Positions 46,076 to 54,262 of a stretch of 64,000 nt of DNA are shown here, in pieces (within the stretch, counting starts at the first letter, position 1; each line of letters starts with the position of its first letter). Origin of the DNA: Saccharopolyspora erythraea NRRL 2338 (lineage in GTDB: Bacteria; Actinomycetota; Actinomycetes; Mycobacteriales; Pseudonocardiaceae); contig NC_009142.1 in the NCBI RefSeq assembly GCF_000062885.1, positions 2,593,584-2,657,583 on the forward strand, read 5' to 3'. A program made the translations under genes and the position numbers. The notes below the pieces were generated by a model. The model was not told the origin of the DNA, ran no database searches, and worked only from the letters and a program-made list of their open reading frames with translations.

Positions 46076-47754
46076 CAGAGAACTCCTGACCCGAAATCAT
46101 GGGAGAAGACGCGCAGGAGGCTGCGCACCGAGCCGGCGACGCCGCGACCGAACGCGCAGAGGCTGCCGGTGCCCATCACCTCCAGCAGGTGCTGGTGCTC
46201 GGTTTCGGCCGTGTCGGTGTAGGCCAGGCGGTAGGCCAGTTCAAGACCTCGGCGGCTTCCCACCCTGCACGGCGTGCACGCGCCGCAGCTCTCGGCGGCG
46301 GCGAAGCTCCACAGGTGCCGGAGCAGTTCCGGGGCCGACACGGACCGGTCGATCGCCACGAGCGATCCGTGCCCGAGGGCCACCCCGGCGTCGGCCAACG
46401 CGTCTGCGAGCAGTGGCAGGTCGAGCTCGTCGGGTGCGAGGAAGCCGCCCAGCGGTCCTCCGACCTGCACGGCCCGGAGCTCCCGGTCGTCCCGCAGTCC
46501 TCCGCCGAGCACCTCGACGATGTCACGCAACGGTGTGCCGAACTCGACCTCGTAGACCGCTGGTCGGGCGAACCGTTCGCTGAGGCTGACCAACTTGGTG
46601 CCGGTTTCCTCCGGGGTGCCCATCCGTGCGTACTCGATACCGCCATGGCGCACCACCCAGGGGACGGTGGCGATGGTCTCGACGTTGTTGACCGCGGTCG
46701 GGTGGCCCTCGAAGCCCAAGCTGGTCGGATAAGGGGGCCGTGGACGAACCGCGCCGCGAAGCCCTTGCAGTGCGTGCAGGAGCGCGGTTTCCTCGCCCGC
46801 GACGTAGGAACCGGCGCCTTGCACGACATCGATTTCGAGATCGAAGCCGGTGCCGTGGACGTTCGGACCGAAATGGCCCGCGGAACGGGCCTCGGCGACC
46901 GCGACCCGCATCCGGTCCACCGCGATCGGGTATTCCGACCGCACGAACACGAAACCGCGGTGCGCGCCCGCGGCGAAGCAGGCCAGGGCGAGGCCCTCCA
47001 GCACGCGGTGCGGATCGGCTTCCATCAGCAGCCGGTCGCAGTAGGAGCCCGGATCGCCCTCGTCGCCGTTGACCACGACGTAACGGGGTGCGGGGCCACG
47101 GGCCACCGCCCGCCACTTGGCAGCCACGGGGTACTCCGCCCCGCCGCGGCCGCGCAGCCCGGCAGCGGCGACCTCGGCCAGAACCGACGTCGGATCTCCG
47201 GAGCTGACCGTCTCCGGCCAAACCTGCCATTCCCCGGCGTCGCCGCTGAGCCCGGCCAGGGTCACCGGTTGTCGGCTCGCGGCGCGGAACGGGATCGGCT
47301 GCGCCAACACCTCGGCCTCGGTGTCGCTGCGCAGCCGTTCGCCGAGGCGGCGCCCGGTCATCGGCGTCGATCCGTTGAGCGCCGCGGGCGAGGCATAGCA
47401 GTGACCGAGGCAGTAGGCCCCATCGAGCGACACGATCCCCTCCGGGTCGCGCATCCCGCACCGCAGCCCCAGCGCGGCCTCGACCTGAGCGACATTGCGT
47501 CCGTAGCTGGACACGAAGCAGGACGTCCCCCGGCACACCCGCACGTGGCGCAGGCCCTGCGGGGCGGTGAGGTCGGCGTAGAACGACGCCGCGCCGGCGA
47601 CGGCGGCCACCGGCCACCCCAACTCGTCGGCAACGCGGCGCACATCGGCACCGGTGATCGACCCGGAACCCTCGGCCACGGCCCGCAACCGCTCCAGAAC
47701 GCCGGTCCCCTCGTGTCCGAAGCGCTCCTGCCACTCCACGAATGCTTCGCGCAT
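46075..47754 (-). CDS. fdhB: Formate dehydrogenase beta subunit (NuoE-NuoF fusion)
   Basis: 559 residues from the start chosen here. The NuoE part (about 1-150) has a [2Fe-2S] set, VCRGTSCFVSSYG and CLGHC. The NuoF part has the NADH/FMN sites GLRGRGGAEYPVAAKW and NGDEGDPGSYCDR, and the [4Fe-4S] set ESCGACTPCRVGSRRG. It hands electrons from the alpha subunit to NAD+. A longer reading from ATG 47844 is open, but the palindrome at 47786-47809 and the GGGGG site near 47760 favour ATG 47754. No gamma subunit or FdhD gene is adjacent. Confidence 0.88.
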   Translation of the reverse strand: MREAFVEWQERFGHEGTGVLERLRAVAEGSGSITGADVRRVADELGWPVAAVAGAASFYADLTAPQGLRHVRVCRGTSCFVSSYGRNVAQVEAALGLRCGMRDPEGIVSLDGAYCLGHCYASPAALNGSTPMTGRRLGERLRSDTEAEVLAQPIPFRAASRQPVTLAGLSGDAGEWQVWPETVSSGDPTSVLAEVAAAGLRGRGGAEYPVAAKWRAVARGPAPRYVVVNGDEGDPGSYCDRLLMEADPHRVLEGLALACFAAGAHRGFVFVRSEYPIAVDRMRVAVAEARSAGHFGPNVHGTGFDLEIDVVQGAGSYVAGEETALLHALQGLRGAVRPRPPYPTSLGFEGHPTAVNNVETIATVPWVVRHGGIEYARMGTPEETGTKLVSLSERFARPAVYEVEFGTPLRDIVEVLGGGLRDDRELRAVQVGGPLGGFLAPDELDLPLLADALADAGVALGHGSLVAIDRSVSAPELLRHLWSFAAAESCGACTPCRVGSRRGLELAYRLAYTDTAETEHQHLLEVMGTGSLCAFGRGVAGSVRSLLRVFSHDFGSGVL

Positions 47755-47785
47755 CACATGCCCCCTGAGGTCAGTGTCGGCCGAG

Positions 47786-47809
47786 GGTCCGGATTCGGCA
47801 GTCCGGACC
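47786..47809. promoter_or_regulatory. 8-bp perfect inverted repeat in the fdh divergent promoter
   Basis: GGTCCGGA, 8-nt spacer, TCCGGACC. It lies between the divergent formate dehydrogenase operon and the Rv1733c-like gene, so it could be an operator serving both. If fdhB begins at 47844 it would instead be coding. Confidence 0.5.
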
Positions 47810-47896
47810 TCGAACGCCGTGACGAAATGCCCTGTGGAGGACATGACCGGTCAAGCACGGTGGATCCGGGAAGCTGGTTCCTCACAGGAGCGCGCG

Positions 47897-48511
47897 ATGC
47901 GGCGTGGGTGGTTGTGGGCGGACGCGTGCTGGTTCGCACATGCGTTGGGCTGGAAGCCGAACCCGTTGCGGCGCGGCGTCGACCGCGTCGTCGCTCTGGT
48001 GACCGTTGCTATCGTCGGCGCCGCCCTGCTCGCTCTGCCCCTGGCCGCCACCTGGGCAAGCATGAGCTATGAGCAGGGGCTCGTGGACGCCCAACGTGCG
48101 GCGGCCACCAGGCACGAGGTCGATGCCACCGTGACCGGACCAGCTGAGCTTCGCACTGTCGGCTCGGGTCCGCACGGCACCCAGACGACTCGGGCCTGGG
48201 CGCCGGTTTCCTGGACCGGACGCGACGGACTGCCGCGGACCGAGGTGGTCGCCGTGGACCTGAGCTCCGCGCCGGGCAGCAGGATGCACCTGTGGGTGGA
48301 CACCGACGACCGGGTCACCGTCGCCCCACCGGATGCCGACCACGTGCTCGCCTCGGCGGTGGTGGGTGGCATCGGTGTGTTCGCCGCGATGCAGACCCTC
48401 TGCGTGGTGCTGATCGTCCTCGTCCGACGAGCCGGGTACACCCACGCCCGCAGGGACTGGGAACGCGAATGGGACCGCGTGGGGCCGAGATGGAGCCAAT
48501 GGCTGGGTTGA
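47897..48511 (+). CDS. Rv1733c-like membrane protein
   Basis: A 204-residue protein with two membrane helices, near 30-52 (ALVTVAIVGAALLALPLAAT) and near 155-177 (ASAVVGGIGVFAAMQTLCVV), flanking an extracytoplasmic beta-rich domain. It begins with the Arg/Trp-rich segment typical of the Rv1733c family (NPLRRGVDRV). Rv1733c is a DosR-regulon membrane antigen of unknown function. AGGAG at 47886-47890 supports ATG 47897. It is followed by USP and protease genes on the same strand. Confidence 0.85.
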   Translation: MRRGWLWADACWFAHALGWKPNPLRRGVDRVVALVTVAIVGAALLALPLAATWASMSYEQGLVDAQRAAATRHEVDATVTGPAELRTVGSGPHGTQTTRAWAPVSWTGRDGLPRTEVVAVDLSSAPGSRMHLWVDTDDRVTVAPPDADHVLASAVVGGIGVFAAMQTLCVVLIVLVRRAGYTHARRDWEREWDRVGPRWSQWLG

Positions 48512-48524
48512 TCAGGAATTCGGG

Positions 48525-49040
48525 GTGGCGAAGGTGAGCGGAGACGGACTGCTGGTGGTCGGGGTCGACGGCTCCGACGCCAGCTCACGAGCCCTGCGGT
48601 GGGCGCTTGCTGAGGCACGGCGCAGGTCGACGTCGGTGCTGGCGATCATGGCATGGGAGTCCCACGCGGTGATGTCGGGCCCCGCACCGATGCTGCTCCG
48701 CCCGGAAATGGCGCCGCACGAGATCCACAACAGGCGCCGGGAGGAACTTGCGCGAGTGGTCCGCGAAGCGAGGGCCGGCGCCGCGAACCCCGAGGTGCAG
48801 GCGGAACTGGTCGAAGGAAGCGCAGCGGAGGTTCTGGTGGACAACTCCGCCGACGCGGCGATGCTGGTGTTGGGGGACCGCGGGCACGGGCGGTTCGGCG
48901 GAGCGTTGGGCAGCACCGCGCTGAAGTGCGCCCACAAGGCGCGCTGTCCGGTGGTGATCGTGCCCGCCGGTGTGGAGCTCGACGACGATGACGTCGGGCG
49001 CGGCGAGGAGCAGATCATCAACGATCCCGTGCTGGGATGA
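48525..49040 (+). CDS. Single-domain universal stress protein
   Basis: A 171-residue USP: VVGVDGSDASSRALRWALAE at the start and LGDRGHGRFGGALGSTALKC with KARCPVVIV near the end. The ATP loop keeps the glycines but has GSTALK in place of the usual GSVS. A hydrophilic acidic tail (ELDDDDVGRGEEQI) follows. GTG 48525 is the start, 13 nt after the Rv1733c-like gene, so co-transcription is likely. Confidence 0.88.
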   Translation: MAKVSGDGLLVVGVDGSDASSRALRWALAEARRRSTSVLAIMAWESHAVMSGPAPMLLRPEMAPHEIHNRRREELARVVREARAGAANPEVQAELVEGSAAEVLVDNSADAAMLVLGDRGHGRFGGALGSTALKCAHKARCPVVIVPAGVELDDDDVGRGEEQIINDPVLG

Positions 49041-49108
49041 GCGATTCCTCCTGACGTGGAGACGGCACGGCGCGGGTGTTGATCAGTTGGACGGGGAGGT
49101 CGGTTCTC

Positions 49109-50002
49109 ATGCCGGAGTCCGGTCGCGATTGCGTCGTCGCGGGTTTCGATCTGTCGGATGCCTCGCGCCGAGCCGTGTGGTGGGCGGCCGCGGAGGCGGC
49201 CAGCCGACATCGGCCACTGCTGCTGGTGCACGTGTTCGTCTGGCCCTTCGCCGAGCTCACCCAGGTGACCGTGCCGGGCCAGCGGGAGATCATGGAGCCC
49301 CTCAAGGACGCGCTCCGCCGCGAACTGCAAACCCTGGTCGCGGGCTGCCGGGAGCTGGCGCCCGATGTCGACGTGCGCGACGACATGCCGTTCGGTGATC
49401 CCGCCGAGGAGCTCGCCGCCAAGGCCGAGGACGCCGCTCTGCTCGTGCTGGGTGCCGTCGGGACGGGGGGTGCCCATTGGCGCGAGCTCGGCTCGACCGC
49501 GGCCGAGCTGGCGGCGCGCCGTTCGGGTGCTCCGATGGTGGTCGTCCGAGGCGAGGAACCGGCCCAGGGGCCCGCACCGGTGGTGGTGGGCGTGGACGGG
49601 TCGCAGGTCAGCGAACGCGCGATCGGTTTCGCCTTCGACTTCGCCTCGCGGCACGGTGGCGAGCTCGTGGCCGTGCACTCCCTGAGCGATCTCCCTCTGG
49701 ACCCGTACGCGCGTGTGCAGCGCTGGGAACTGCCGTGGAGCGAGATGCGCGACGACGCGCTCGAAGTGCTCTCGGAGTCGCTGGCGGGATGGCCGGAGCA
49801 GTATCCCGACGTGCCGGTGCGGCGGGTGGTCGCTGCCGAGCAGCCACCGCGGACGCTGTTCGACGAAGCGAAGGGAGCACGTCTGCTCGTCGTCGGGAGC
49901 CATGGTCGCGGCCGTGTCCGCCGGCTCGTGCTCGGTTCGGTGAGCCACGCAGTGGTGCATCACGCACCTTGCCCGGTCGCCGTGCTGCCGGCCATGGCGT
50001 GA
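49109..50002 (+). CDS. Two-domain universal stress protein with degenerate first domain
   Basis: A 297-residue tandem USP. Domain 1 (VVAGFDLSDASRRAVWWAAA) lacks the ATP loop: LVLGAVGTGGAHWRELGST replaces GxRGxG. Domain 2 is standard (VVVGVDGSQVSERAIGFAFD ... VVGSHGRGRVRRLVLGSVSH). The WWAA type resembles the USPs at 28107 and 56999. GGGGAGG precedes ATG 49109 by 9 nt. Confidence 0.9.
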   Translation: MPESGRDCVVAGFDLSDASRRAVWWAAAEAASRHRPLLLVHVFVWPFAELTQVTVPGQREIMEPLKDALRRELQTLVAGCRELAPDVDVRDDMPFGDPAEELAAKAEDAALLVLGAVGTGGAHWRELGSTAAELAARRSGAPMVVVRGEEPAQGPAPVVVGVDGSQVSERAIGFAFDFASRHGGELVAVHSLSDLPLDPYARVQRWELPWSEMRDDALEVLSESLAGWPEQYPDVPVRRVVAAEQPPRTLFDEAKGARLLVVGSHGRGRVRRLVLGSVSHAVVHHAPCPVAVLPAMA

Positions 50003-50021
50003 CGCGGCCCGGAGCACCACG

Positions 50022-51230
50022 GTGAACGACACGATCGCGCTGGGCAGGGTCGCGGGCCTGCGGGTGGGCCTGCACTGGAGCGTGGTGGGCATCGTCGTGC
50101 TGGTGGTCGTCGGGCTGGCCGGATACACCCTGCCGCTCCTCTACCCGGGGCACAGCGCGGTCGGGTACGTGCTCAGCGGGGTCGCCGCGGCGGTGCTGCT
50201 GGTGGCCTCGCTGCTGGCCCACGAGGTCTCGCACGCTGTGGTGGCCCGCCGCAACGGTGTAGCCGTGGACGGCATCACGCTGTGGTTGCTGGGAGGGGTC
50301 GCTCGGCTGCGCGGTGAGGCGGGCAGCCCCGGCGCCGAGCTGGTGATCGCGGTGGTGGGGCCTGCCGCGAGCCTCGTGCTGGCAGTGCTGTTCGGGGTCG
50401 CCTGGTGGGTTGCCGACCTCATGACGGCCGAACTGGTTGCGGCCGTGCTCGGCTACCTGGCGTTGCTCAACCTGGTCATCGCCGTGTTCAACATGGTTCC
50501 CGCAGCGCCGCTGGACGGCGGTCGGGTCCTGCGCGCGGTGCTGTGGCGGCTCGGCGGCGACCGGTACAAGGCCGCCGTGTGGTCGGCACGGGCCGGCCGG
50601 GGACTGGGCTTCGTGCTCGTGGCTCTGGGGTTCGTGGAGCTGCTCGCCCGTGGCGTCGGGGGGATCTGGTGGGTGCTGCTGGGCTGGTTCATCATCAGCG
50701 TCGCCTCGGCGGAGGAACAGCAGGCGCGGGTGAGCATGGCGCTGGCCGGGGTGCGGGTGCGGGACGTTATGTCGAGCCCGGTCGAAACCGCCGACGGTCG
50801 GCGGTCGGTCGAGGAGTTCGTCCAGAAGGTCGTGCTCGACCGGCCGCATTCGACCTTCCCCCTCACCGACGATTCCGGGAGGTTCAACGGCCTGGTCACG
50901 TTGCGGCAGCTGCGGAGCGTGCCCGCGCGGGAACGGCGTTCGACGAGCGTAGCGGCACTCGCGGTGCCCCCGGAACGCGTTCCGGCCGCCGAACCCGATG
51001 AGCCGCTGGCGACCGTGCTGCCCCGCCTGTCCGCCGACACCGGAGGGCGCATCGTCGTGCTTCGCGCCGACGAACTCGTCGGCATCGTGTCGCCCTCGGA
51101 CATCAGTCGCGCCGTCGCCCGGCACGGTTTGCATGTCGGGACCCCGGGTGGGGCAGACCTGAGATGGAGCGAAGAAGAACCAACTCCGCCGCCGGGGTGG
51201 TGGTTCCCCGGACAGCGTGAGGACGCGTAG
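50022..51230 (+). CDS. Site-2 protease (M50, Rip3-like) with CBS pair
   Basis: A 402-residue intramembrane zinc protease. The HEVSH motif is at residues 67-71 and the third ligand motif VPAAPLDGGRVLR near 160, within about six helices. The cytoplasmic tail (about 240-375) is a CBS pair (VRDVMSSPVETADGRRSVEE ... ELVGIVSPSDISRAVARHG). M. tuberculosis Rv2625c (Rip3), a DosR-regulon gene, has the same architecture. It may cleave an anti-sigma or stress membrane protein, gated by nucleotide binding. Start GTG 50022 is 19 nt after the USP. Confidence 0.88.
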   Translation: MNDTIALGRVAGLRVGLHWSVVGIVVLVVVGLAGYTLPLLYPGHSAVGYVLSGVAAAVLLVASLLAHEVSHAVVARRNGVAVDGITLWLLGGVARLRGEAGSPGAELVIAVVGPAASLVLAVLFGVAWWVADLMTAELVAAVLGYLALLNLVIAVFNMVPAAPLDGGRVLRAVLWRLGGDRYKAAVWSARAGRGLGFVLVALGFVELLARGVGGIWWVLLGWFIISVASAEEQQARVSMALAGVRVRDVMSSPVETADGRRSVEEFVQKVVLDRPHSTFPLTDDSGRFNGLVTLRQLRSVPARERRSTSVAALAVPPERVPAAEPDEPLATVLPRLSADTGGRIVVLRADELVGIVSPSDISRAVARHGLHVGTPGGADLRWSEEEPTPPPGWWFPGQREDA

Positions 51231-51231
51231 C

Positions 51232-51257
51232 GGGCGTGGCCGGATTCGGCCACGCCC
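51232..51257. terminator. Bidirectional hairpin terminator
   Basis: GGGCGTGGCCG, loop GATT, CGGCCACGCCC: a perfect 11-bp stem directly between the convergent stops of the Rip3-like and Hsp20 genes. Confidence 0.85.
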
Positions 51258-51271
51258 GTCGTCGTCCCGCG

Positions 51272-51676
51272 CTACTTCCCCTTGCGGGCGACCGGGATCT
51301 CCTTGCTCGCCTCGGCCTCGCGCCGGGGAATGCGGATGGTCAGGATGCCGTTCTCGTACTCGGCGTTGATGTTGTCGGTGTCGCAACTGGACGGGAGCAA
51401 CATCGTGCGGCTGTAGGAGCCGTAGTAGAACTCGCTGTGCGCCTCGGCGCGATGCTCCTGCTTGCGCACGGCATCGATCTTGAGCTGGTTGCCCTCGACG
51501 TTGATGTGGATGTTCTCCGGGTCGATTCCGGGCAGCTCGCAGCGCACCACGAAATCGCCCTCGTCGGTGAAGGCTTCCACCCTCATGGAGTGCCGTTCGC
51601 CGAATGGCCACTCGCTCTCGAACATGCGGAACAGGTCCGGTAGAGCCATGCTCGGCCGAGGCAGCAAGCTGGTCAT
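51272..51676 (-). CDS. Hsp20/alpha-crystallin small heat shock protein (HspX-like)
   Basis: A 134-residue small chaperone. The alpha-crystallin domain (about 32-125) has VRCELPGIDPENIHINVEGN and the C-terminal strand YENGILTIRIPRRE, followed by the IPV tail motif that mediates oligomerisation. The N-terminus MTSLLPRPSMALPDLFRMFE resembles HspX (Rv2031c), the dominant dormancy protein of M. tuberculosis. It diverges from ppk2, with a GC-rich 170-nt promoter region between. GGAGGGA precedes ATG 51676. Confidence 0.9.
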   Translation of the reverse strand: MTSLLPRPSMALPDLFRMFESEWPFGERHSMRVEAFTDEGDFVVRCELPGIDPENIHINVEGNQLKIDAVRKQEHRAEAHSEFYYGSYSRTMLLPSSCDTDNINAEYENGILTIRIPRREAEASKEIPVARKGK

Positions 51677-51846
51677 GGTGTTCCCTCCTGGTCGTTGGCT
51701 TCGGCGTCTCCGAGCCTCCGTCCGCGGCCCGAGCGGCCGACAGGGCCGAGAGACCCGAAATCGCCCGCGGTGGCGCCGGCGGTGCGGCGGGTGGAGCGGA
51801 GGAGGACCCTCGTGGCGGGATGACGTCGATGTGGGAGGACATCGCG

Positions 51847-52680
51847 ATGGCCGGCAACACCCGGTCGGACGGGGACGCGAACGTCGGTCCCCATCGCTTG
51901 CCCCGCGCGGTTTACGAGAAGGAGCTGTTCCGCTTGCAGGGGGAGCTGGTGAAGCTGCAGGAATGGGTCCGGGCCGAAGGAGTGCGGCTCGTCGTGGTGT
52001 TCGAGGGACGCGACGCGGCGGGCAAGGGCAGCACGATCAAGCGGGTCGCGGAGTACCTCAATCCCCGCGTGGCGCGGATCGTAGCCCTGCCGGCGCCGAC
52101 CGAGCGGGAACGCACGCAGTGGTACTTCCAGCGCTACATCGCGCAGCTTCCCGCCGCGGGGGAGATCGTGTTGTTCGACCGCAGTTGGTACAACCGCGCG
52201 GGCGTGGAGCACGTCATGGGCTTCTGCAGCGATCAGGAGTACCGGCGGTTCCTGGTGCAGTGCCCGGTCTTCGAGCGCCTGCTCGTCGAGGACGGCCTAC
52301 TGCTGCGCAAGTACTGGTTCTCGGTCAGCCGGGCCGAGCAGCTGCGGAGGCTGAGCCGGCGAAGCGAGGATCCGATGCGGCGGTGGAAGCTGTCGCCGAT
52401 GGACGTGGAGTCGATGGTCCGGTGGGACGAGTACTCGGCTGCCCGGGACGAGATGCTTTCGGCCACAGATATTCCGGAATGCCCGTGGTACCTGGTGGAA
52501 AGCGAGGACAAGCGGCGGGCGCGCATCAACATGATCGCGCACCTGCTCTCGACCGTGCCGTACTACGAGCCGTCGCGGCCGTCGGTCGAGCTGCCTGCCG
52601 TGCCGCCTGCCGGCTCGACCCAGCGGCCATCGCGCACGCGCTACACCTACGTCCCGGATCACGCCGCTGGGTTGTTGTGA
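51847..52680 (+). CDS. ppk2: Polyphosphate kinase 2 (PPK2)
   Basis: A 277-residue P-loop kinase that uses polyphosphate to phosphorylate nucleotides. Walker A is VFEGRDAAGKGSTIKRVAEY at about 51-70; the Walker B-like VLFDRSWYNRAGVEHVMGFC and lid region EERR-type residues follow, then RWKLSPMDVESMVRWDEYSA. One domain only, so a class I or III enzyme acting on NDP or NMP. ATG 51847 is preferred over 51820 and 51829 because GGAGGA lies 7 nt before it. Confidence 0.88.
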   Translation: MAGNTRSDGDANVGPHRLPRAVYEKELFRLQGELVKLQEWVRAEGVRLVVVFEGRDAAGKGSTIKRVAEYLNPRVARIVALPAPTERERTQWYFQRYIAQLPAAGEIVLFDRSWYNRAGVEHVMGFCSDQEYRRFLVQCPVFERLLVEDGLLLRKYWFSVSRAEQLRRLSRRSEDPMRRWKLSPMDVESMVRWDEYSAARDEMLSATDIPECPWYLVESEDKRRARINMIAHLLSTVPYYEPSRPSVELPAVPPAGSTQRPSRTRYTYVPDHAAGLL

Positions 52681-52725
52681 ACGCCGGTGGTAGCCGGTCT
52701 CCAGGGCTGGACCTCGTCGGCCGCT

Positions 52726-52796
52726 TTCGTCTGACCACGACGACGGGGCAGGTGCCGTGGCGGACGCAGCATTGGCTGACCGGACCGAGCACCCGG
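52726..52796 (-). pseudogene. Universal stress protein C-terminal remnant
   Basis: Minus-strand frame IRVLGPVSQCCVRHGTCPVV is the end of a USP (usual form LLGSVSQHCVHHARCPVVVV). Nothing upstream continues the fold. It is most like the single-domain USPs at 31579 and 62093. Confidence 0.5.
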
Positions 52797-52797
52797 A

Positions 52798-52878
52798 TGC
52801 TGGTCGAAGGAGGGGCCGTGCTGGAAGAACTCGGCCGCATCGGCGCAGTCGCGTGGGACCAGACCGGCAACGTGCCGC
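52798..52878 (+). pseudogene. P-type ATPase phosphorylation-site remnant
   Basis: GGAVLEELGRIGAVAWDQTG resembles the GGxxLExLGxxxxVAFDKTGT block of P1B ATPases, with DQTGN in place of DKTGT. Only about 27 codons are recognisable. A fossil joined to neighbouring USP and dehydrogenase scraps. Confidence 0.45.
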
Positions 52879-53229
52879 GCTGCACCCCGGCGTCGTGGAG
52901 AGCATCCTCGCCGACAGCGCCACCCGCGAGGGAGCCCTCACCACAGCGGCGGCACCAAGAACCCGTCGCGAACACGCCCGGCGACGGCCTCGTTTCCCAG
53001 TCTTCGCCGGCCTCGCCGAGTTCATCCACGTGCTCTTTCGCCTGCGGTTCGCCGCGCGTCACCGGGTGCGGGTCGCCACTGCTTCCCACCCGTTCGCGGC
53101 GGCTGACCGGGCGCTGCGCGACCTCGCTCACGACCGGGTGAAGGGCGCGGCGGTCATCAGGGTCGCTGCCTGAGCCCGGGTGGTGCACGCTGGGGTCGAC
53201 TTCGCAGCTCGCCCGAGGGGGTGGGGAGG
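52879..53229 (+). pseudogene. Alcohol dehydrogenase C-terminal remnant and spacer
   Basis: From about 53088 the plus-strand frame reads HPFAAADRALRDLAHDRVKG and AAVIRVAA before a stop at 53173. This is the typical end of zinc-type medium-chain dehydrogenases (YPLAxAxxALxxLxxGxVxGxxVL). The preceding 200 nt and the last 50 nt show no clear gene. With the USP and ATPase scraps it marks a deletion-prone junction. Confidence 0.45.
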
Positions 53230-54240
53230 ATGAGTTCGTTTCCGTCGGCGTTGGGGTTGTCGGCGCAGCAGACCGAAGACGTGGTCCGTGCGGCGGCTGC
53301 CGCGCCGTCGCTGCACAACAGCCAGCCGTGGCGGTTCCGGCTCTCGCCGCACGTGATCGAGCTGCACGGTGACCCCGACCGGCGACTCCCGGCGGCCGAT
53401 CCGAGCGACCGGGAACTGCGGCTGGCCTGTGGTGCGGCGCTGTTGAACCTGCGGCTGGCCCTCGCGCATGCCGGTGTGCGGCCGGTGGTGACGTTGCTGC
53501 CGCGTCTGGCTGGTCCGTCGGCGCTGGCAGCGGTTCGCGTTCAGGACCACGGGCCCGCCGCACCGGCCGAAGAGGCGCTCTACCGGGCTATCCCGGCGCG
53601 GCGCAGCAATCGGCGTCCGTTCCTGGACGCCCCGGTCCCGCCCGTGCACCGCCAGGAGATGGTCAAGGCGGTGCACGAGGAGCACTGCCGGTTGCACCTG
53701 GTCGAGCGGCATGAGCGAGGACAGTTGGAACGGCTGGTCCACCGCGCGCACCGGGAGCAGATGGACGATCCGCGGTTCCGGGAGGAGCTGGCCCGTTGGA
53801 CCGGTGCGCCGGAGGGGGTGGTTGAAGGCGTCCCGGCGGCGAGCGCGGGGCCGGAGCCCGAGCCGCAGGACCAGTGGGTGGTGCGCGACTTCTCGGGCGG
53901 ACAGGCGCGGCAGCGGGTGGCGGGCAAGGACTTCGAGGACGAACCGCTGCTGGTGGTGCTGTGTTCGTACCGCGCGGGCAGGATCGCGGATCTGGAGGCG
54001 GGGCAGGCTTTGCAGCGGATGCTGTTGACGGCGACATCGCTGGGTCTGTCGGCGTCGTTGCTGTCGCAGGTGGTGGAGGTCGAGCAGGCTCACGCGGAGT
54101 TGCGGCGGCTGCTCGGCGAGGGCCTGTGGCCGCAGGCGGTGGTGCGCGTCGGCTACGGCTCGCCGATGCCGCGCACGCCGCGGCGTGCGCCGTGGGAACT
54201 GGTGATGGATGCCGGTTCGCCGGTGAACAGCCCGGACTGA
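53230..54240 (+). CDS. Acg-type nitroreductase-fold protein, second paralogue
   Basis: A 336-residue protein highly similar to the one at 38759-39763 (same FPSALGLS start, APSLHNSQPWRFRLSPHVIE, AIPARRSNRRPFLDAPVP, DQWVVRDFSGGQAR, TATSLGLSASLLSQVVEVEQ). FMN-binding Acg family; the in-vivo role is unsettled. ATG 53230 aligns with the paralogue's start; GTG 53221 is an alternative, since GGGGAGG directly abuts the ATG. The next gene begins 22 nt after the stop. Confidence 0.88.
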   Translation: MSSFPSALGLSAQQTEDVVRAAAAAPSLHNSQPWRFRLSPHVIELHGDPDRRLPAADPSDRELRLACGAALLNLRLALAHAGVRPVVTLLPRLAGPSALAAVRVQDHGPAAPAEEALYRAIPARRSNRRPFLDAPVPPVHRQEMVKAVHEEHCRLHLVERHERGQLERLVHRAHREQMDDPRFREELARWTGAPEGVVEGVPAASAGPEPEPQDQWVVRDFSGGQARQRVAGKDFEDEPLLVVLCSYRAGRIADLEAGQALQRMLLTATSLGLSASLLSQVVEVEQAHAELRRLLGEGLWPQAVVRVGYGSPMPRTPRRAPWELVMDAGSPVNSPD

Positions 54241-54262
54241 ACGAGCCCTGGATGGTGGGCCT

